Shown here: piece after piece, positions 8,649-18,114 of the stretch
Position numbering within the stretch: position 1 is the stretch's first letter
Layout: every line of letters begins with the position of its first letter
Source: Staphylococcus schleiferi
GTDB lineage: Bacteria > Bacillota > Bacilli > Staphylococcales > Staphylococcaceae
Length of the DNA: 64,000 nt
Reading direction: 5' to 3'
Assembly: GCF_900458895.1 (NCBI RefSeq)
Contig: NZ_LR962863.1
Coordinates: 558,001-622,000, forward strand
The notes under the pieces: generated by a model
The model's input: only the letters and a program-made list of their open reading frames with translations
What the model was told of the DNA's origin: nothing
Databases searched by the model: none
Made by a program: the position numbers and the translations under genes

Positions 8649-10310
8649 ATGGAAATGTCGGTAACTGAAGTCATCTTTTCTTTTTTAGGTGGCCTAGGTA
8701 TTTTCCTTTATGGTTTGAAAGTAATGGGGGACGGTTTACAAGCAGCAGCAGGAGATCGATTGCGAAATATTTTAAATAAATTTACCGCCAATCCAGTACT
8801 GGGTGTATTAGCCGGTATGATTGTTACAATCTTAATACAAAGTAGTTCTGGGACAACTGTTATAACAATAGGGCTTGTGACTGCGGGGTTTATGACTTTA
8901 AAACAAGCGATTGGTGTTATTATGGGCGCCAATATTGGAACGACAGTGACTGCTTTTATAATTGGGATTGATTTAGGAGAATATGCAATGCCAATCTTGG
9001 CATTGGGGGCATTTCTTATTTTCTTCTTTAAGCGTTCCAATATTAACAATGTTGGACGAATTTTATTTGGATTTGGCTCACTCTTTTTTGGTTTAGAATT
9101 CATGGGAGATGCGGTTAAGCCGCTTGCCCAATTAGAAGGGTTTAGACAAATCATTTTAGATATGTCATCGCATCCGGTGTACGGTATTTTAGCCGGCGTA
9201 GGTTTAACTGCGTTAGTTCAAAGTTCGAGTGCAACAATTGGGATACTGCAAGAATTTTACAGTCAAGGTTTAGTTGACTTGAAAGGTGCGATTCCAGTTT
9301 TACTAGGAGATAATATCGGAACAACGATTACTGCAGTGTTAGCAAGTTTAGCGGGTTCATTAGCAGCTAAGCGTGCGGCATTTGTGCACGTTATTTTTAA
9401 TGTGATTGGTGTAATCATCTTCGCGCTATTTTTACCGGTTGTAACGCATTTGATAGGGATGTTACAAGAAGCATGGCACCTTAAACCAGCAATGGCGATT
9501 GCATTTGCTCACGGTGCATTTAATGTAACGAATACACTTATTCAACTTCCATTTGTAGGTGCGCTTGCTTGGCTAGTAACTAAGATTGTACCGGGTAAAG
9601 ACATTACAGAAGATTATAAACCTCAACATCTTAATAAAGATTTAGTGTATCATGCGCCTGGTGTCGCATTACAAGAAACTCAAAAAGAGCTACAAAACAT
9701 TGGGCATATTGTTCAATCAATGTTAGACGATGTCCGTAATCCTGCGACGATGGATAAGAAAATGATTAAAACTGTGCAACAGAAACATCAAGCAGTGATT
9801 ACCATTAGCGACAGTATTCGAAATTACTTGGTGCGCATTTCTACAAAAAATATTAATAAAAGTGATGTTGAACGTCTTGCCGTGATGTTTGATGTCAATC
9901 GCTCGATTGTGAAAGTGTCAGAACTAACAGAATCATACATTGCGCAAATCGAAAGACAAAAAAGTAAAAATATTATTTTAACTGAAGATGCTGAACGAGG
10001 CATTGAAAAATTGTTCAACTTTGTTGATGAGTCCTTCCACAAAGCAATTGATACTTTAAACGTCTATGATACGACTAAAAAAGATGAAGTGGTGGAGCGG
10101 AGTAGAGAAGCATTTAACATTGAACATAAATTAAGAAAAGGTCATATTAAAAGATTGAACAGAGGTGAATGTTCAACTGACGGTGGCTTGCTATATGTTG
10201 ATATTATTGCGATTCTTGAACGAATTGGCTATAACTCTAGAAATATCACTGAAGCAATGGTGGGATTGAACAATGATGTACCGACCGAAGAAGAAATCGC
10301 GACGGTATAA
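8649..10310 (+). CDS. nptA: Sodium-dependent phosphate cotransporter, NptA-type
   Basis: A 553-residue membrane protein. Two inverted Na/Pi-cotransporter repeats carry the hallmark QSSS motifs (LIQSSSGTTV and LVQSSSATIG) and the paired segments GANIGTTVTA and GDNIGTTITA. The C-terminal 200 residues form a PhoU-like helical domain. It imports phosphate with sodium across the cytoplasmic membrane. The organisation and length match NptA of S. aureus, which supports growth at slightly alkaline pH when phosphate is scarce. The ATG follows GAGGTGAAAG. It is monocistronic, with a terminator at 10348-10388 and a candidate PhoP box upstream. Confidence 0.88.
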   Translation: MEMSVTEVIFSFLGGLGIFLYGLKVMGDGLQAAAGDRLRNILNKFTANPVLGVLAGMIVTILIQSSSGTTVITIGLVTAGFMTLKQAIGVIMGANIGTTVTAFIIGIDLGEYAMPILALGAFLIFFFKRSNINNVGRILFGFGSLFFGLEFMGDAVKPLAQLEGFRQIILDMSSHPVYGILAGVGLTALVQSSSATIGILQEFYSQGLVDLKGAIPVLLGDNIGTTITAVLASLAGSLAAKRAAFVHVIFNVIGVIIFALFLPVVTHLIGMLQEAWHLKPAMAIAFAHGAFNVTNTLIQLPFVGALAWLVTKIVPGKDITEDYKPQHLNKDLVYHAPGVALQETQKELQNIGHIVQSMLDDVRNPATMDKKMIKTVQQKHQAVITISDSIRNYLVRISTKNINKSDVERLAVMFDVNRSIVKVSELTESYIAQIERQKSKNIILTEDAERGIEKLFNFVDESFHKAIDTLNVYDTTKKDEVVERSREAFNIEHKLRKGHIKRLNRGECSTDGGLLYVDIIAILERIGYNSRNITEAMVGLNNDVPTEEEIATV

Positions 10311-10347
10311 GTTAATCACCTCACTCTGAATAGATCGATGATAAAAG

Positions 10348-10388
10348 TCGAAAAGTAACGATGTTATCTCGTTGCTTTTCGGCTTTTT
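10348..10388 (+). terminator. Terminator after nptA-like gene
   Basis: CGAAAAGTAACGATG and the complementary CTCGTTGCTTTTCG, with G-U and minor mismatches, surround a short loop and are followed by GCTTTTTGC. Confidence 0.7.
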
Positions 10389-10679
10389 GCATTTCTAGTG
10401 GATTGATTAAATATAAAATAGCTATCAAAAACAGATGACGTCATTATTTTGACAAATCAGTGACAAAAAAGGCGGTTCAAGTCTAAATACATTGTATTCA
10501 CATATAAGTTTGATAAAATCTTATAGGATGAGCCATGGAGGGAAGAAAGTATTGGGTATTGGCCAAAAGTTGTCGTCATCCAAGCGATTCAACTTGTTAA
10601 TGCATGTCACATATGAGGGAAGTGATGTGCAACCATGTCTTAAAATCTACATTTTATAATCACTTGAGGGGGTGTTAAA
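10389..10679. other. Upstream region of the copper-type cluster
   Basis: About 290 bases between the terminator and the TTG start of the CopCD-like gene. A -35-like TTGACA at 10449-10454 and the short palindrome TACATTGTA near 10489 are visible. The latter resembles a CopY box with one spacer base too few, so I do not claim an operator. Confidence 0.35.
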
Positions 10680-11927
10680 TTGCGTACGTTTAATAAATTT
10701 TGGGCAGCCACGCTCATTGCATTTATCATGATGATCTGTGTGAGTATACCATTCAATCAAGCCTCTGCACATGCCACTTTAGAAAAACAACAACCCGCTG
10801 AGAATGAAGTCGTACAATCCAAACCAGAAGTGATTCAACTTGAGTTCAATGAGCCTGTTCATACGCAATATACTAAAGTCAAAATTTATAATGACAAGGG
10901 CAAAGAAGTAGGTGTATTGAAGCCTAAAGAGCAAGAGGATTCAAAAAAAGTGACTTTTGATACGTCAAAAGTTGAACATGGCACATATGCCGTTCGATGG
11001 GAGACTGTCTCATTAGATGGTCATGAGATAAGTGGACAGTATTATTTTTCAATCGGAGAAAAAACAGCTCATACAATAGAAACAGCGAAGCCTTTTTACA
11101 CCGATGCTTTTTTCTGGTTAGGCTTAGTACGATTTGTTTTACAAGCTGTGTTACTTATTTTTACGGGCTTATATATGATTAATCTTCTTATGAAACGTCA
11201 AGAAGTACCTACATATGATATGATTCCACGTCATCGCAGTGCGATTTTATTATTGATTATGGTTGCTTTTACAACGGGTATCGTTTATTTAATGACGTTA
11301 CCTAAAGATGCCATTCATTCTATATTGACGCTTGATTTCAGCGTTTGGATGCAATTTCCATTTGTTTTATCAATGGTCAGTTTAATCATCATGTTAATCC
11401 TATTTTCATTACGGCGAATGGAGTCTATATGGTATAAAGTGATGCCGCTCTTTTTGATGCTGAGTCTTGCGATTTCAGGTCATGCATGGGCGCAAGCAGT
11501 GCCGTTGTATTCTATCATTTTACGGACGTTACACTTAATGGGGATTGCCATTTGGCTGGGCAGTTTTGCTTATTTAATCGCATACATGTATGCCAAGCAC
11601 AAGCATTCTTACATTTTAATAATTAAAGATGTGCTGTTAAAAGCAAATGTGACCGCAGTGATTATCGTTATACTGACAGGTATTTTAATGTCCATTGATG
11701 CCACATCGTTAAAAGTGATTGTCACCCAACCTACGTTATATAGTAGCTTATGGTTTATGAAAGTGGGATTCACCATCATTATGATGATTTTAGGTGGTTT
11801 ACAAACATTTAAAGCGATGCAAAAGCGCCGTCGTGTGAATCGACCACTGTTATATCTTGAATTCGCCTTAGGTATTTGTTTGATTTTAGCGGGCGTCATC
11901 ATGAGTCAAATCGAAATTCCATTATAA
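10680..11927 (+). CDS. CopC/CopD-type fusion protein (YcnJ-like)
   Basis: The 415-residue protein begins with a signal peptide ending in NQASAHA, so the mature N-terminus starts with His as in CopC proteins (copper ligand). The CopC immunoglobulin-like domain (about 30-125) is followed by a CopD-type membrane domain with about eight helices. Such CopCD fusions (YcnJ in B. subtilis) take part in copper acquisition or homeostasis. The start is TTG, chosen because GAGGGGG lies seven bases upstream and the signal peptide begins there. It directly abuts the YcnI-like gene, and the two probably form an operon. Confidence 0.87.
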   Translation: MRTFNKFWAATLIAFIMMICVSIPFNQASAHATLEKQQPAENEVVQSKPEVIQLEFNEPVHTQYTKVKIYNDKGKEVGVLKPKEQEDSKKVTFDTSKVEHGTYAVRWETVSLDGHEISGQYYFSIGEKTAHTIETAKPFYTDAFFWLGLVRFVLQAVLLIFTGLYMINLLMKRQEVPTYDMIPRHRSAILLLIMVAFTTGIVYLMTLPKDAIHSILTLDFSVWMQFPFVLSMVSLIIMLILFSLRRMESIWYKVMPLFLMLSLAISGHAWAQAVPLYSIILRTLHLMGIAIWLGSFAYLIAYMYAKHKHSYILIIKDVLLKANVTAVIIVILTGILMSIDATSLKVIVTQPTLYSSLWFMKVGFTIIMMILGGLQTFKAMQKRRRVNRPLLYLEFALGICLILAGVIMSQIEIPL

Positions 11928-11945
11928 TTGAAAGGATCAATATAT

Positions 11946-12557
11946 ATGAAAATTACAAAGTTTTTATTAAGTGCTGTGTCATTTCTTGTGCTATTAGGTA
12001 TGACATCTGTAGCAGATGCTCACGTAACGCTTAATCCAAAAGTGAGTGAACCCGGTTCATACGAAGAATATCAAGTCAGAGTTCCAGTTGAACGTGATCA
12101 AAATACGGTAAAACTTGAATTAGAAGTTCCAGATGGTGTAACTTTATCAACTGTTGAGCCTGTTCCAGGATTTAAACATGAATTTAACGAAGACAAGTCT
12201 GGAAAAATCACTAAAATCACTTGGAAAGCAACAGATAAAGGAATTGGCAAACACGAACATATGGACTTTCCAATTGTAGTCGCAAATCCAGAAAAAGAAG
12301 GTCAATTCAAATGGAAAGCCATGCAAACATATAAAGATGGTAAAACAGTGAAATGGACAAGCGATGATGAAAAAAGTGAAACGCCCGCACCTACAACAGA
12401 AGTGAAAAAAAGTGAACCTGTTAAAGCAGATCACCATGATGACGCACAATCATCACATACATCACCATTTGTATGGATTATTTCTATCTTAGCACTCATT
12501 ATTTCAATTGTAGCGCTCTTTAAACGTAAAAACTTTACGAAATCTGACAACGAATAA
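11946..12557 (+). CDS. YcnI-like (DUF1775) membrane-anchored protein
   Basis: The 203-residue protein has a signal peptide (MKITKFLLSAVSFLVLLG...VADA) leaving an N-terminal His after cleavage (HVTLNPKVSEPGSYEEY). This is the diagnostic start of the YcnI/DUF1775 domain, which binds copper through that His and a conserved Trp. Next come a short His/Asp-rich linker (DHHDDAQSSH) and one C-terminal transmembrane helix followed by basic residues. I chose the ATG at 11946 with AAAGGA about ten bases upstream, rather than an in-frame TTG at 11928. It is the second gene of the copper-type cluster. Confidence 0.87.
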   Translation: MKITKFLLSAVSFLVLLGMTSVADAHVTLNPKVSEPGSYEEYQVRVPVERDQNTVKLELEVPDGVTLSTVEPVPGFKHEFNEDKSGKITKITWKATDKGIGKHEHMDFPIVVANPEKEGQFKWKAMQTYKDGKTVKWTSDDEKSETPAPTTEVKKSEPVKADHHDDAQSSHTSPFVWIISILALIISIVALFKRKNFTKSDNE

Positions 12558-12709
12558 GTATTGACATCGTCTTTCGAGATTACGATAATCGAAAGTGTGA
12601 AGCTGAGTGAAGTGAGATTGGTAAAGGGCCTCGAATGAAAATTTGAATGAGCTAGAAATGAAAAATTCAGCCGTGTTTAATGGCGTGACGGTGTGAAATA
12701 AGATGGAGT

Positions 12710-13190
12710 GTGAAAAGGATGAAACGTATATTATACGCGTTTATGACCTATACAATGTTAGGGTTGTTCAGTGGCTTTACATATAGAGAACTCACTGTAC
12801 ATTATGAATTCACAGGTTCAACACAAATGAGTGTCATGCACACGCATTTGTTAACGTTAGGGATGTTTATGTTTTTAATGTTGATACCTATTGAAAAGCT
12901 TTTTAAACTTAGCAGCTATTATTTATTTAATTGGTATTTCATTATTTATAACATCGGTGTTATTGTGACAGTAACGATGCAATTTTTAAAAGGTTTTAAA
13001 CAAATTGCACGTCAACCGATACCTGATTCGTTTGCTGGTTTTTGCCGGTATTGGTCACGTGACGATTACAGTCGGCTTCATTTTGCTATTCTTTTTATTG
13101 AGACAGGCCATTATTACAGAGCCTAGAGACGGAGAACCGTTAACCCGAAAACATCGAAAACGCGCAAATCAAGAACAAATTGAGAAGTAA
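12710..13190 (+). pseudogene. DUF2871-like integral membrane protein, frameshifted
   Basis: The reading frame from 12710 (GTG) or 12719 (ATG, with GGAG about ten bases before) encodes a small membrane protein. It has helices at MKRILYAFMTYTMLGLFSG and MHTHLLTLGMFMFLMLIP, and HTH-type His residues. After PDSFAG the frame is lost. The next frame continues perfectly as FAGIGHVTITVGF, then a hydrophobic helix and a basic tail ending at 13190. Deleting one T from the run of five at 13039-13043 would give an intact product of about 156 residues. The family assignment (DUF2871) is from memory of similar proteins. It follows CopCD/YcnI genes, so it may share a heme or copper role. Confidence 0.75.
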
Positions 13191-13292
13191 GTCATCAAGT
13201 GAGGATAAACGCGTGCGAGGTCATGAGGTAGCGCAAATTTCATAGCGCTACGATTTAATTCAAGTTTTCTTATATTTAAGCATCGTGATAGA

Positions 13293-13330
13293 GCGGTGGC
13301 GACATCTTTTATTGGATGTTTGGCCACCGC
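13293..13330. terminator. Hairpin between DUF2871-like gene and GNAT gene
   Basis: GCGGTGGC pairs with GCCACCGC, and GACATC with GATGTT inside it, around a short loop. It lies between the convergent ends. Flanking T-tracts are weak. Confidence 0.55.
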
Positions 13331-13352
13331 TTCTTTGATAGACGTCCCTTTT

Positions 13353-13769
13353 TTATGGTGTAACAGGAAAATGTAAAAACATACCGCCAGAATGAGGTTC
13401 AGTTGATTTGAATCCAAACTGTTTGTAAAGTTGATCAGCCGGGTAGTCGGCGATTAGACTGACATAAGTTCCAGGTAAACGAACGGAATCAATATAATTC
13501 ATAATATGCGTCATGACAGTTTTACCATATCCTTGTCCTTGATAGTTTGGATGGACAGCGATATCAATAATTTGGAAAGCTGTGCCACCATCACCGATAA
13601 CTCGCCCTAAACCGATAAGTCGGTCAGCATCATAAAGCGTTACGGTAAAACAAGCCCCGTTTAAGCCCTTTTGTGCAGCACTTCTAGACTTTTCACTTAA
13701 GCCACAAACTTTTCTCAAATTACAATAATCCTCAACATTAGGAATTGTAAATTGAACATCAATGGTCAT
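13353..13769 (-). CDS. GNAT-family N-acetyltransferase
   Basis: A 138-residue protein with the GNAT acetyl-CoA binding signature: DIAVHPNYQGQGYGKTVMTHIMNYI (Q/RxxGxG/A as QGQGYG), preceded by LIGLGRVIGDGG and followed by a C-terminal segment YKQFGFKSTEPHSGGMF. It transfers an acetyl group from acetyl-CoA to an unidentified amine. AAAGGAGAG precedes the ATG at 13767-13769. It is monocistronic. Confidence 0.88.
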   Translation of the reverse strand: MTIDVQFTIPNVEDYCNLRKVCGLSEKSRSAAQKGLNGACFTVTLYDADRLIGLGRVIGDGGTAFQIIDIAVHPNYQGQGYGKTVMTHIMNYIDSVRLPGTYVSLIADYPADQLYKQFGFKSTEPHSGGMFLHFPVTP

Positions 13770-13845
13770 AAAGACTCTCCTTTCTTAGACATTGAAATAC
13801 ATATATTCCTAATCATACAGCACAATGTAATTTTATAATAGAAAG

Positions 13846-13886
13846 GGAGCAGGACAGAAATCTACATGATTTCGTTGTCCTGCCCC
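13846..13886. repeat. Staphylococcal intergenic palindromic repeat, copy 1
   Basis: A hairpin with arms GGAGCAGGACAGAAATC and GATTTCGTTGTCCTGCC. The core ACAGAAATC...GATTTCGT recurs at 15563-15619. I recall similar units (hairpins around GGGACAGAAAT) scattered through staphylococcal intergenic regions. Confidence 0.55.
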
Positions 13887-13997
13887 GGCAAGGATGAGTA
13901 GGGCTATTCGAGCTAAAAAAGCGAAGAAGAGCCCAGTCATCAATTGTTTTGATTTTTCATATAAACAAATTGGAGATCTATACTGTCTCTTTATCCA

Positions 13998-15350
13998 TTA
14001 TTTTTTTACATCCGCAACAGTTGCGTTTGTACGTTGACGTAAATCTGCCTCTATTTGTTCTAAGCTACGTCCACGTGTTTCTGGTAAAAATTTAACAACA
14101 AAGAAGAGTGCAATTACACCGATAACCGCAAAAATTAAAAATACTTCTTGAATTTCAAGTACTTCCGTTAGAAGTGGAAACAGTTGGGCTACGAGTAAAC
14201 TACCAATTGAAAGAACGAGTGCCGCAATACCTGTTGCTGCACCACGTGCACGCATTGGGAATAATTCTGGAAGCATAACCCATAAAATAGGGCCCCAAGA
14301 GATACCAAAGAAAATAATGAATGTAGTTAAACAAATCATCATAATCCACGCGGCACTGTTCACACCCATGATCCAAATAAGGATACTCATAATTAATAAT
14401 GAAGCCACCATACCAATGTTACCGATAACGAGCAGTTTTTTACGATCGACTTTATCAATAATAAATATCGCAACAATCGTAACTAATACGTTGACAACAC
14501 CAATGCCAACTGTACTTAAAATTGCGGTAGAGTCACCTAATCCTGCTTTCGCAAAAATTTTAGGTGCGTAGTAAATAATCGCATTAATACCAATCAATTG
14601 TTGTAATAATGCAAACACACTACCAATAATAATAGTAGATAACAGCCATGGAGATTTTAAAACAGTCCATGTACTGTCAGAGATGGCATTAATTTTTTTC
14701 ATATTTTCAATTTCACCGTCAATTTCAGAAGCGGGATATGTTAATTTCATTACATCTCTTGCTGCTTTCTCGCCACGTTTTTCTAATAACCAACGCGGAC
14801 TTTCTGGCATGAAGATAACGCCAATCATTAATATTAATGAAGGAACAACAGCAAGGCCGAGCATCCAGCGCCAACCTTCAATTGGTGCAAATGCATAATT
14901 GACAAGATAAGAAGATAAAATACCAATGGTAATCATAAGTTGGTTTAAAGAACTTAAAGAACCCCGAGCCTCTGTTGGTGCGAGTTCAGAAAGGTAAACA
15001 GGCACGATCGCTGTAGAACCCCCTACCGCAAAGCCAATGACTAAACGTCCAATCACGAGCACTTCCATCGATGGTGCTGAAGCTAGAATGAGTGCACCTA
15101 TAATAAAGACGATAGAAATAATAAAAACTAAACGGCGACGTCCAAGTTTTTCTGAGAGGGGACCACTAAAACCTGAACCAAATATTGCCCCGACAAGCAT
15201 AGATGAAACGACTAATCCTTCAGTGAAAGGATTTAAATGAATATCATTTTTCAAATAAAGGAGCGCCCCAGAAATAACACCCATATCGTACCCGTATAAG
15301 AGTCCACCGAGTGCGCCAATGAAGAAAATAAGCTTTTTATTAATTTTCAT
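13998..15350 (-). CDS. glcP: Sugar porter MFS, GlcP-like glucose/proton symporter
   Basis: A 450-residue protein with 12 hydrophobic segments and the sugar-porter signatures: GYDMGVISGAL in helix 1, GRRR in the loop after helix 2, a PESPRWLL motif before the central loop, and PETRGRSLEQ at the C-terminal end. The length and N-terminus agree with GlcP of S. epidermidis, a proton-coupled glucose importer. The start ATG at 15348-15350 has GGGAGG seven bases upstream; a longer in-frame extension lacks one. It is single-gene and runs leftward. Confidence 0.78.
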   Translation of the reverse strand: MKINKKLIFFIGALGGLLYGYDMGVISGALLYLKNDIHLNPFTEGLVVSSMLVGAIFGSGFSGPLSEKLGRRRLVFIISIVFIIGALILASAPSMEVLVIGRLVIGFAVGGSTAIVPVYLSELAPTEARGSLSSLNQLMITIGILSSYLVNYAFAPIEGWRWMLGLAVVPSLILMIGVIFMPESPRWLLEKRGEKAARDVMKLTYPASEIDGEIENMKKINAISDSTWTVLKSPWLLSTIIIGSVFALLQQLIGINAIIYYAPKIFAKAGLGDSTAILSTVGIGVVNVLVTIVAIFIIDKVDRKKLLVIGNIGMVASLLIMSILIWIMGVNSAAWIMMICLTTFIIFFGISWGPILWVMLPELFPMRARGAATGIAALVLSIGSLLVAQLFPLLTEVLEIQEVFLIFAVIGVIALFFVVKFLPETRGRSLEQIEADLRQRTNATVADVKK

Positions 15351-15672
15351 TATGTAACCTCCCGTACTGTTATGCAATACAAGTATACGCTTTCATAAGA
15401 TATTAGTAAATTGTAAATATTGAATTTATGAGAATAAAATAATTTATATTAATTATCGACAAAAGAAAATTTAGGAGAAGACAACAAAATTTTTTATGGC
15501 TTATTTTCAGTTGGGAACGACGAAAAAAGGGAAGTTTTGAGTTTGTTGGAATTTGGATTAAAACATTAATGGGTTGGAACAGAAATCAAATCGATTTCGT
15601 GTTTCCAACCCATTAATGTAGCATCAAGCAATCGCTGATGTAGTTTGATTTTTTTATTGTCATTCCAACATT
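15351..15672. other. Intergenic region glcP / quinone oxidoreductase
   Basis: This 322-base gap contains the glcP promoter region and a long palindrome at 15563-15619. No protein-like frame is present. Confidence 0.6.
15563..15619. repeat. Long palindrome (intergenic repeat copy 2, possible terminator)
   Basis: ACATTAATGGGTTGGAA (15563-15579) is exactly complementary to TTCCAACCCATTAATGT (15603-15619). The inner part (CAGAAATC / GATTTCG) also pairs, so almost the whole 57 bases form one stem. It shares its core with the repeat at 13846-13886. It lies 53 bases after the end of the oxidoreductase gene and may terminate it. Confidence 0.75.
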
Positions 15673-16674
15673 TTAGTTGTTTGCATCAGGACGTAAATCT
15701 ACAACAATGCGTCCGATAAAATCATGATTTTGTACACAATCTAAACCGTCTTGGAGGTAATCAAAAGGAATCACATTTTTTACATCATGCAAATGACGTG
15801 GTTTTAGATCTTTTGATAGACGACGCCATAAATGTTGTCTACGTTTCATAGGGAATGAAACAGAATCAACACCGATGAGACGGATACCGCGTAAAATAAA
15901 TGGAAATACAGTACTTGAGAAAGTATTACCGCTAACGTTTCCGCTTAAAGCAACAGCACCATGTGGGTGGATGCGTTTTAAAACTTCTGATACAGTTTCG
16001 CCACCTACAGGATCAATTGCTGCTTGCCATTGCGTATGTGCCAGTGCTTTTTCAGTTACGTCTTCCACTCTAGAAATAACTTCTCTCGCACCTAATTCTA
16101 AAAGTTTTTCGTGGTAATCTTTGTGACCAGAACTTGCAACGACCTTGTAACCAATTTCGTTCAACATCATTACAGCCATTGAACCTACACCGCCAGTTGC
16201 ACCACGAACAAGTACTGGACCGTTAGTTGAAGTGATTTTATTATCTTCTAGCAATTGGATTGACAATGCAGCAGTAAAACCGGCAGTCCCGATAATCATT
16301 GCTTCTTCAAGTGTTAAATCATCAGGGAGATGAACTAGCCAATCGCCATTCACACGTGCGACTTCACTAAATCCACCGTAATGAGAAACACCTAAGTCAT
16401 AGCCAGTTGCGATAACTTTATCTCCTTCTTTAAATGATGGGTGTTCAGATTCCATCACTACACCAGCTAAATCAATACCCGGTATCATTGGGTATTTTCG
16501 TATGATTTTGTTGTGAGCACGTGTGGCTAACATATCTTTAAAATTGATACTTGAATAATGCACACGAATTGTCACATCACCGTCAGGTAAATGGTCTAGT
16601 GTTATTTCTTTAAAATCTCCTACGAATTGATCCTCGTGTTGATCAACAAGAAATGCTCTAAAAGCTTGAGCCAT
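15673..16674 (-). CDS. YhdH/YhfP-type quinone oxidoreductase (acrylyl-CoA reductase-like)
   Basis: A 333-residue medium-chain dehydrogenase/reductase without zinc-binding cysteines. The GroES-like N-terminal domain contains MIPGIDLAGVV, and the Rossmann domain has GATGGVGSMAVMML (about 158-171). The family (YhdH/AcuI/YhfP) reduces activated double bonds such as acrylyl-CoA or quinones with NADPH in the cytoplasm. GAGGAGG lies eight bases before the ATG. Its substrate in this organism is unknown. Confidence 0.88.
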   Translation of the reverse strand: MAQAFRAFLVDQHEDQFVGDFKEITLDHLPDGDVTIRVHYSSINFKDMLATRAHNKIIRKYPMIPGIDLAGVVMESEHPSFKEGDKVIATGYDLGVSHYGGFSEVARVNGDWLVHLPDDLTLEEAMIIGTAGFTAALSIQLLEDNKITSTNGPVLVRGATGGVGSMAVMMLNEIGYKVVASSGHKDYHEKLLELGAREVISRVEDVTEKALAHTQWQAAIDPVGGETVSEVLKRIHPHGAVALSGNVSGNTFSSTVFPFILRGIRLIGVDSVSFPMKRRQHLWRRLSKDLKPRHLHDVKNVIPFDYLQDGLDCVQNHDFIGRIVVDLRPDANN

Positions 16675-16960
16675 GGTTCTAATCCTCCTCAGTTTTTATT
16701 CGTACACACTTTATCAAAAAGTCAATCAAATAACAATAAAGTTGCTCTTTTTAAAATAATGATAACTTTATTATTTTTTATTAAAAATACGAACAAAAAA
16801 TAAAGGAATCTCCTCTACTATAAAAATAGATATCAAGAAACAATTGGAAAAATAATTTAGAAAAAATTTAACAAAAAAAGTGTTTGTCGTTTAAAATAAT
16901 AGTGTATAAAAAAGTGATAGACGATTTTATACTATAGAATAGAATTTGGAGGGAATCATC

Positions 16961-17650
16961 ATGAAAAAGGTACCTGCTAGTTTGTTTGCATTATCAATTG
17001 TTTTAGCCGCATGTTCTAATGATGAGGATAAAGAACCGAAGAAAGATGACCATGCTAAACAAGAGCAGTCTACTAAACAGGACAAAAATGATCACAAAGA
17101 ACAAGCATCGTCCAAATCAAAAGATGAATCCAATTCATCTGATCAAGCAAAAACGTCAAAATCAGATGCCAATGATCAAAACAACGATCAGCAATCAGAA
17201 ATGAACAACCAAAACACAGAAGGCAAGCAGCAACAAGCACAGCAGAATGATCAAAGCTCAAGTACACAAGCCAACGGACAAGCTTCAAATCAACAACAAA
17301 ATAACAGCCAAAATGAACAAACATCACAAACAAAATCGCAATATGTAGCACCTTACCAAGGTGAAAATGTTGTACCAGTCGCTCAAAATATTGCGAGAGA
17401 AAAGGTCAATCGTCAACAAGCACTTCAAAACTTACCGAACTTCCAAGTCGCATTAGATTCAGCACGTCAAGAAGTCGGCCAATTGAATGGTCAACAGAAC
17501 CCATATAATGACTATGCATTACAAGGTGCTGGTGGCCAATATAGTTACCTATTTAGTTTTATTAATCAATCACAACCTGGCACATATGTCATTGTCACAG
17601 TGGATTATACAGGTACTGCAAAAATTATTGACCCAACATACCGTCAATAA
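16961..17650 (+). CDS. Low-complexity lipoprotein of unknown function
   Basis: The 229-residue precursor has a lipobox (LSIVLAAC, Cys at about residue 18), so it should be anchored to the outer face of the membrane by a diacylglyceryl cysteine. About 110 residues of very hydrophilic linker, rich in Gln, Asn, Lys, Asp and Ser, follow. The last 100 residues form a compact domain (YVAPYQGENVVPVAQ... and TYVIVTVDYTGTAKIIDPTY). I do not recognise the domain. The long linker suggests a globular domain extended into the wall. I chose ATG 16961 because GGAGGG lies upstream. Confidence 0.85.
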   Translation: MKKVPASLFALSIVLAACSNDEDKEPKKDDHAKQEQSTKQDKNDHKEQASSKSKDESNSSDQAKTSKSDANDQNNDQQSEMNNQNTEGKQQQAQQNDQSSSTQANGQASNQQQNNSQNEQTSQTKSQYVAPYQGENVVPVAQNIAREKVNRQQALQNLPNFQVALDSARQEVGQLNGQQNPYNDYALQGAGGQYSYLFSFINQSQPGTYVIVTVDYTGTAKIIDPTYRQ

Positions 17651-17711
17651 TAGGGCTATTTTGCAAACAATGTGATTCTATCATTTAAAAGTTTAATAAC
17701 AAATTTAATGA

Positions 17712-17776
17712 AATCCTTACATTCAGCGATTATACCTCTGGATATATCGCATAAAAATTGAATGTAAGGATTTTTT
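17712..17776 (+). terminator. Terminator after the lipoprotein gene
   Basis: AATCCTTACATTCA (from 17712) pairs with TGAATGTAAGGATT (to about 17772), followed by TTTTT. The inner GCGATTATAC / GATATATCGC also pairs partly. Confidence 0.75.
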
Positions 17777-18011
17777 GTCGATTGGAAAATACAGTTCGGA
17801 TTTATCAGTCAATCGTGCGATTTAAACTCGTTCACGATGTCAAATCCCTTTGAAAGGCATATCTGATATAGAAAATATACCATTGCAATTGTATAACACA
17901 ACTTATATAATCTTAAATAAATCGTCATTTATATTACAAATTTCATTTTAAATTTTTAGCGTGCAGTTCAAAACGTCTGTTTTTGATTTTTCAGATTTTT
18001 TCATATACATA

Positions 18012-18060
18012 TTGAATTGCGGCCTTTAGAATGTTATATTTTATGTGAAAACAATCACAT
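18012..18060 (+). promoter_or_regulatory. lctP promoter with Rex-type operator
   Basis: A -35 TTGAAT (18012-18017) and -10 TATATT (18035-18040) are 17 bases apart. Immediately downstream, 18043-18060 reads ATGTGAAAACAATCACAT: the TGTGA-N6-TCACA core of Rex sites (consensus TTGTGAAW4TTCACAA). It sits over the expected transcription start. Rex senses NADH/NAD and is known to repress lactate permease genes in S. aureus when NADH is low. Confidence 0.75.
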
Positions 18061-18114
18061 GTTTTGGCATGACGATTGCATATAAAAATAAATATTGAAG
18101 GTAGATGAAAAGAG

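Larger units (their letters stand above)
17651..18114. other. Intergenic region lipoprotein / lactate permease
   Basis: This 464-base gap contains the lipoprotein terminator (17712-17776), an AT-rich middle part with nothing recognisable, and the lactate permease promoter with its Rex-type palindrome (18012-18060). Confidence 0.7.

Noticed and set aside
10480..10500. CopY-type operator TACANNTGTA before the copper-type cluster
   Set aside because: The palindrome is TACATTGTA, one base too short between the half-sites, and only one copy is present.
13169..13417. Minus-strand frame overlapping the end of the GNAT gene
   Set aside because: It overlaps a well-supported gene and the hairpin at 13293-13330, and resembles no protein family.
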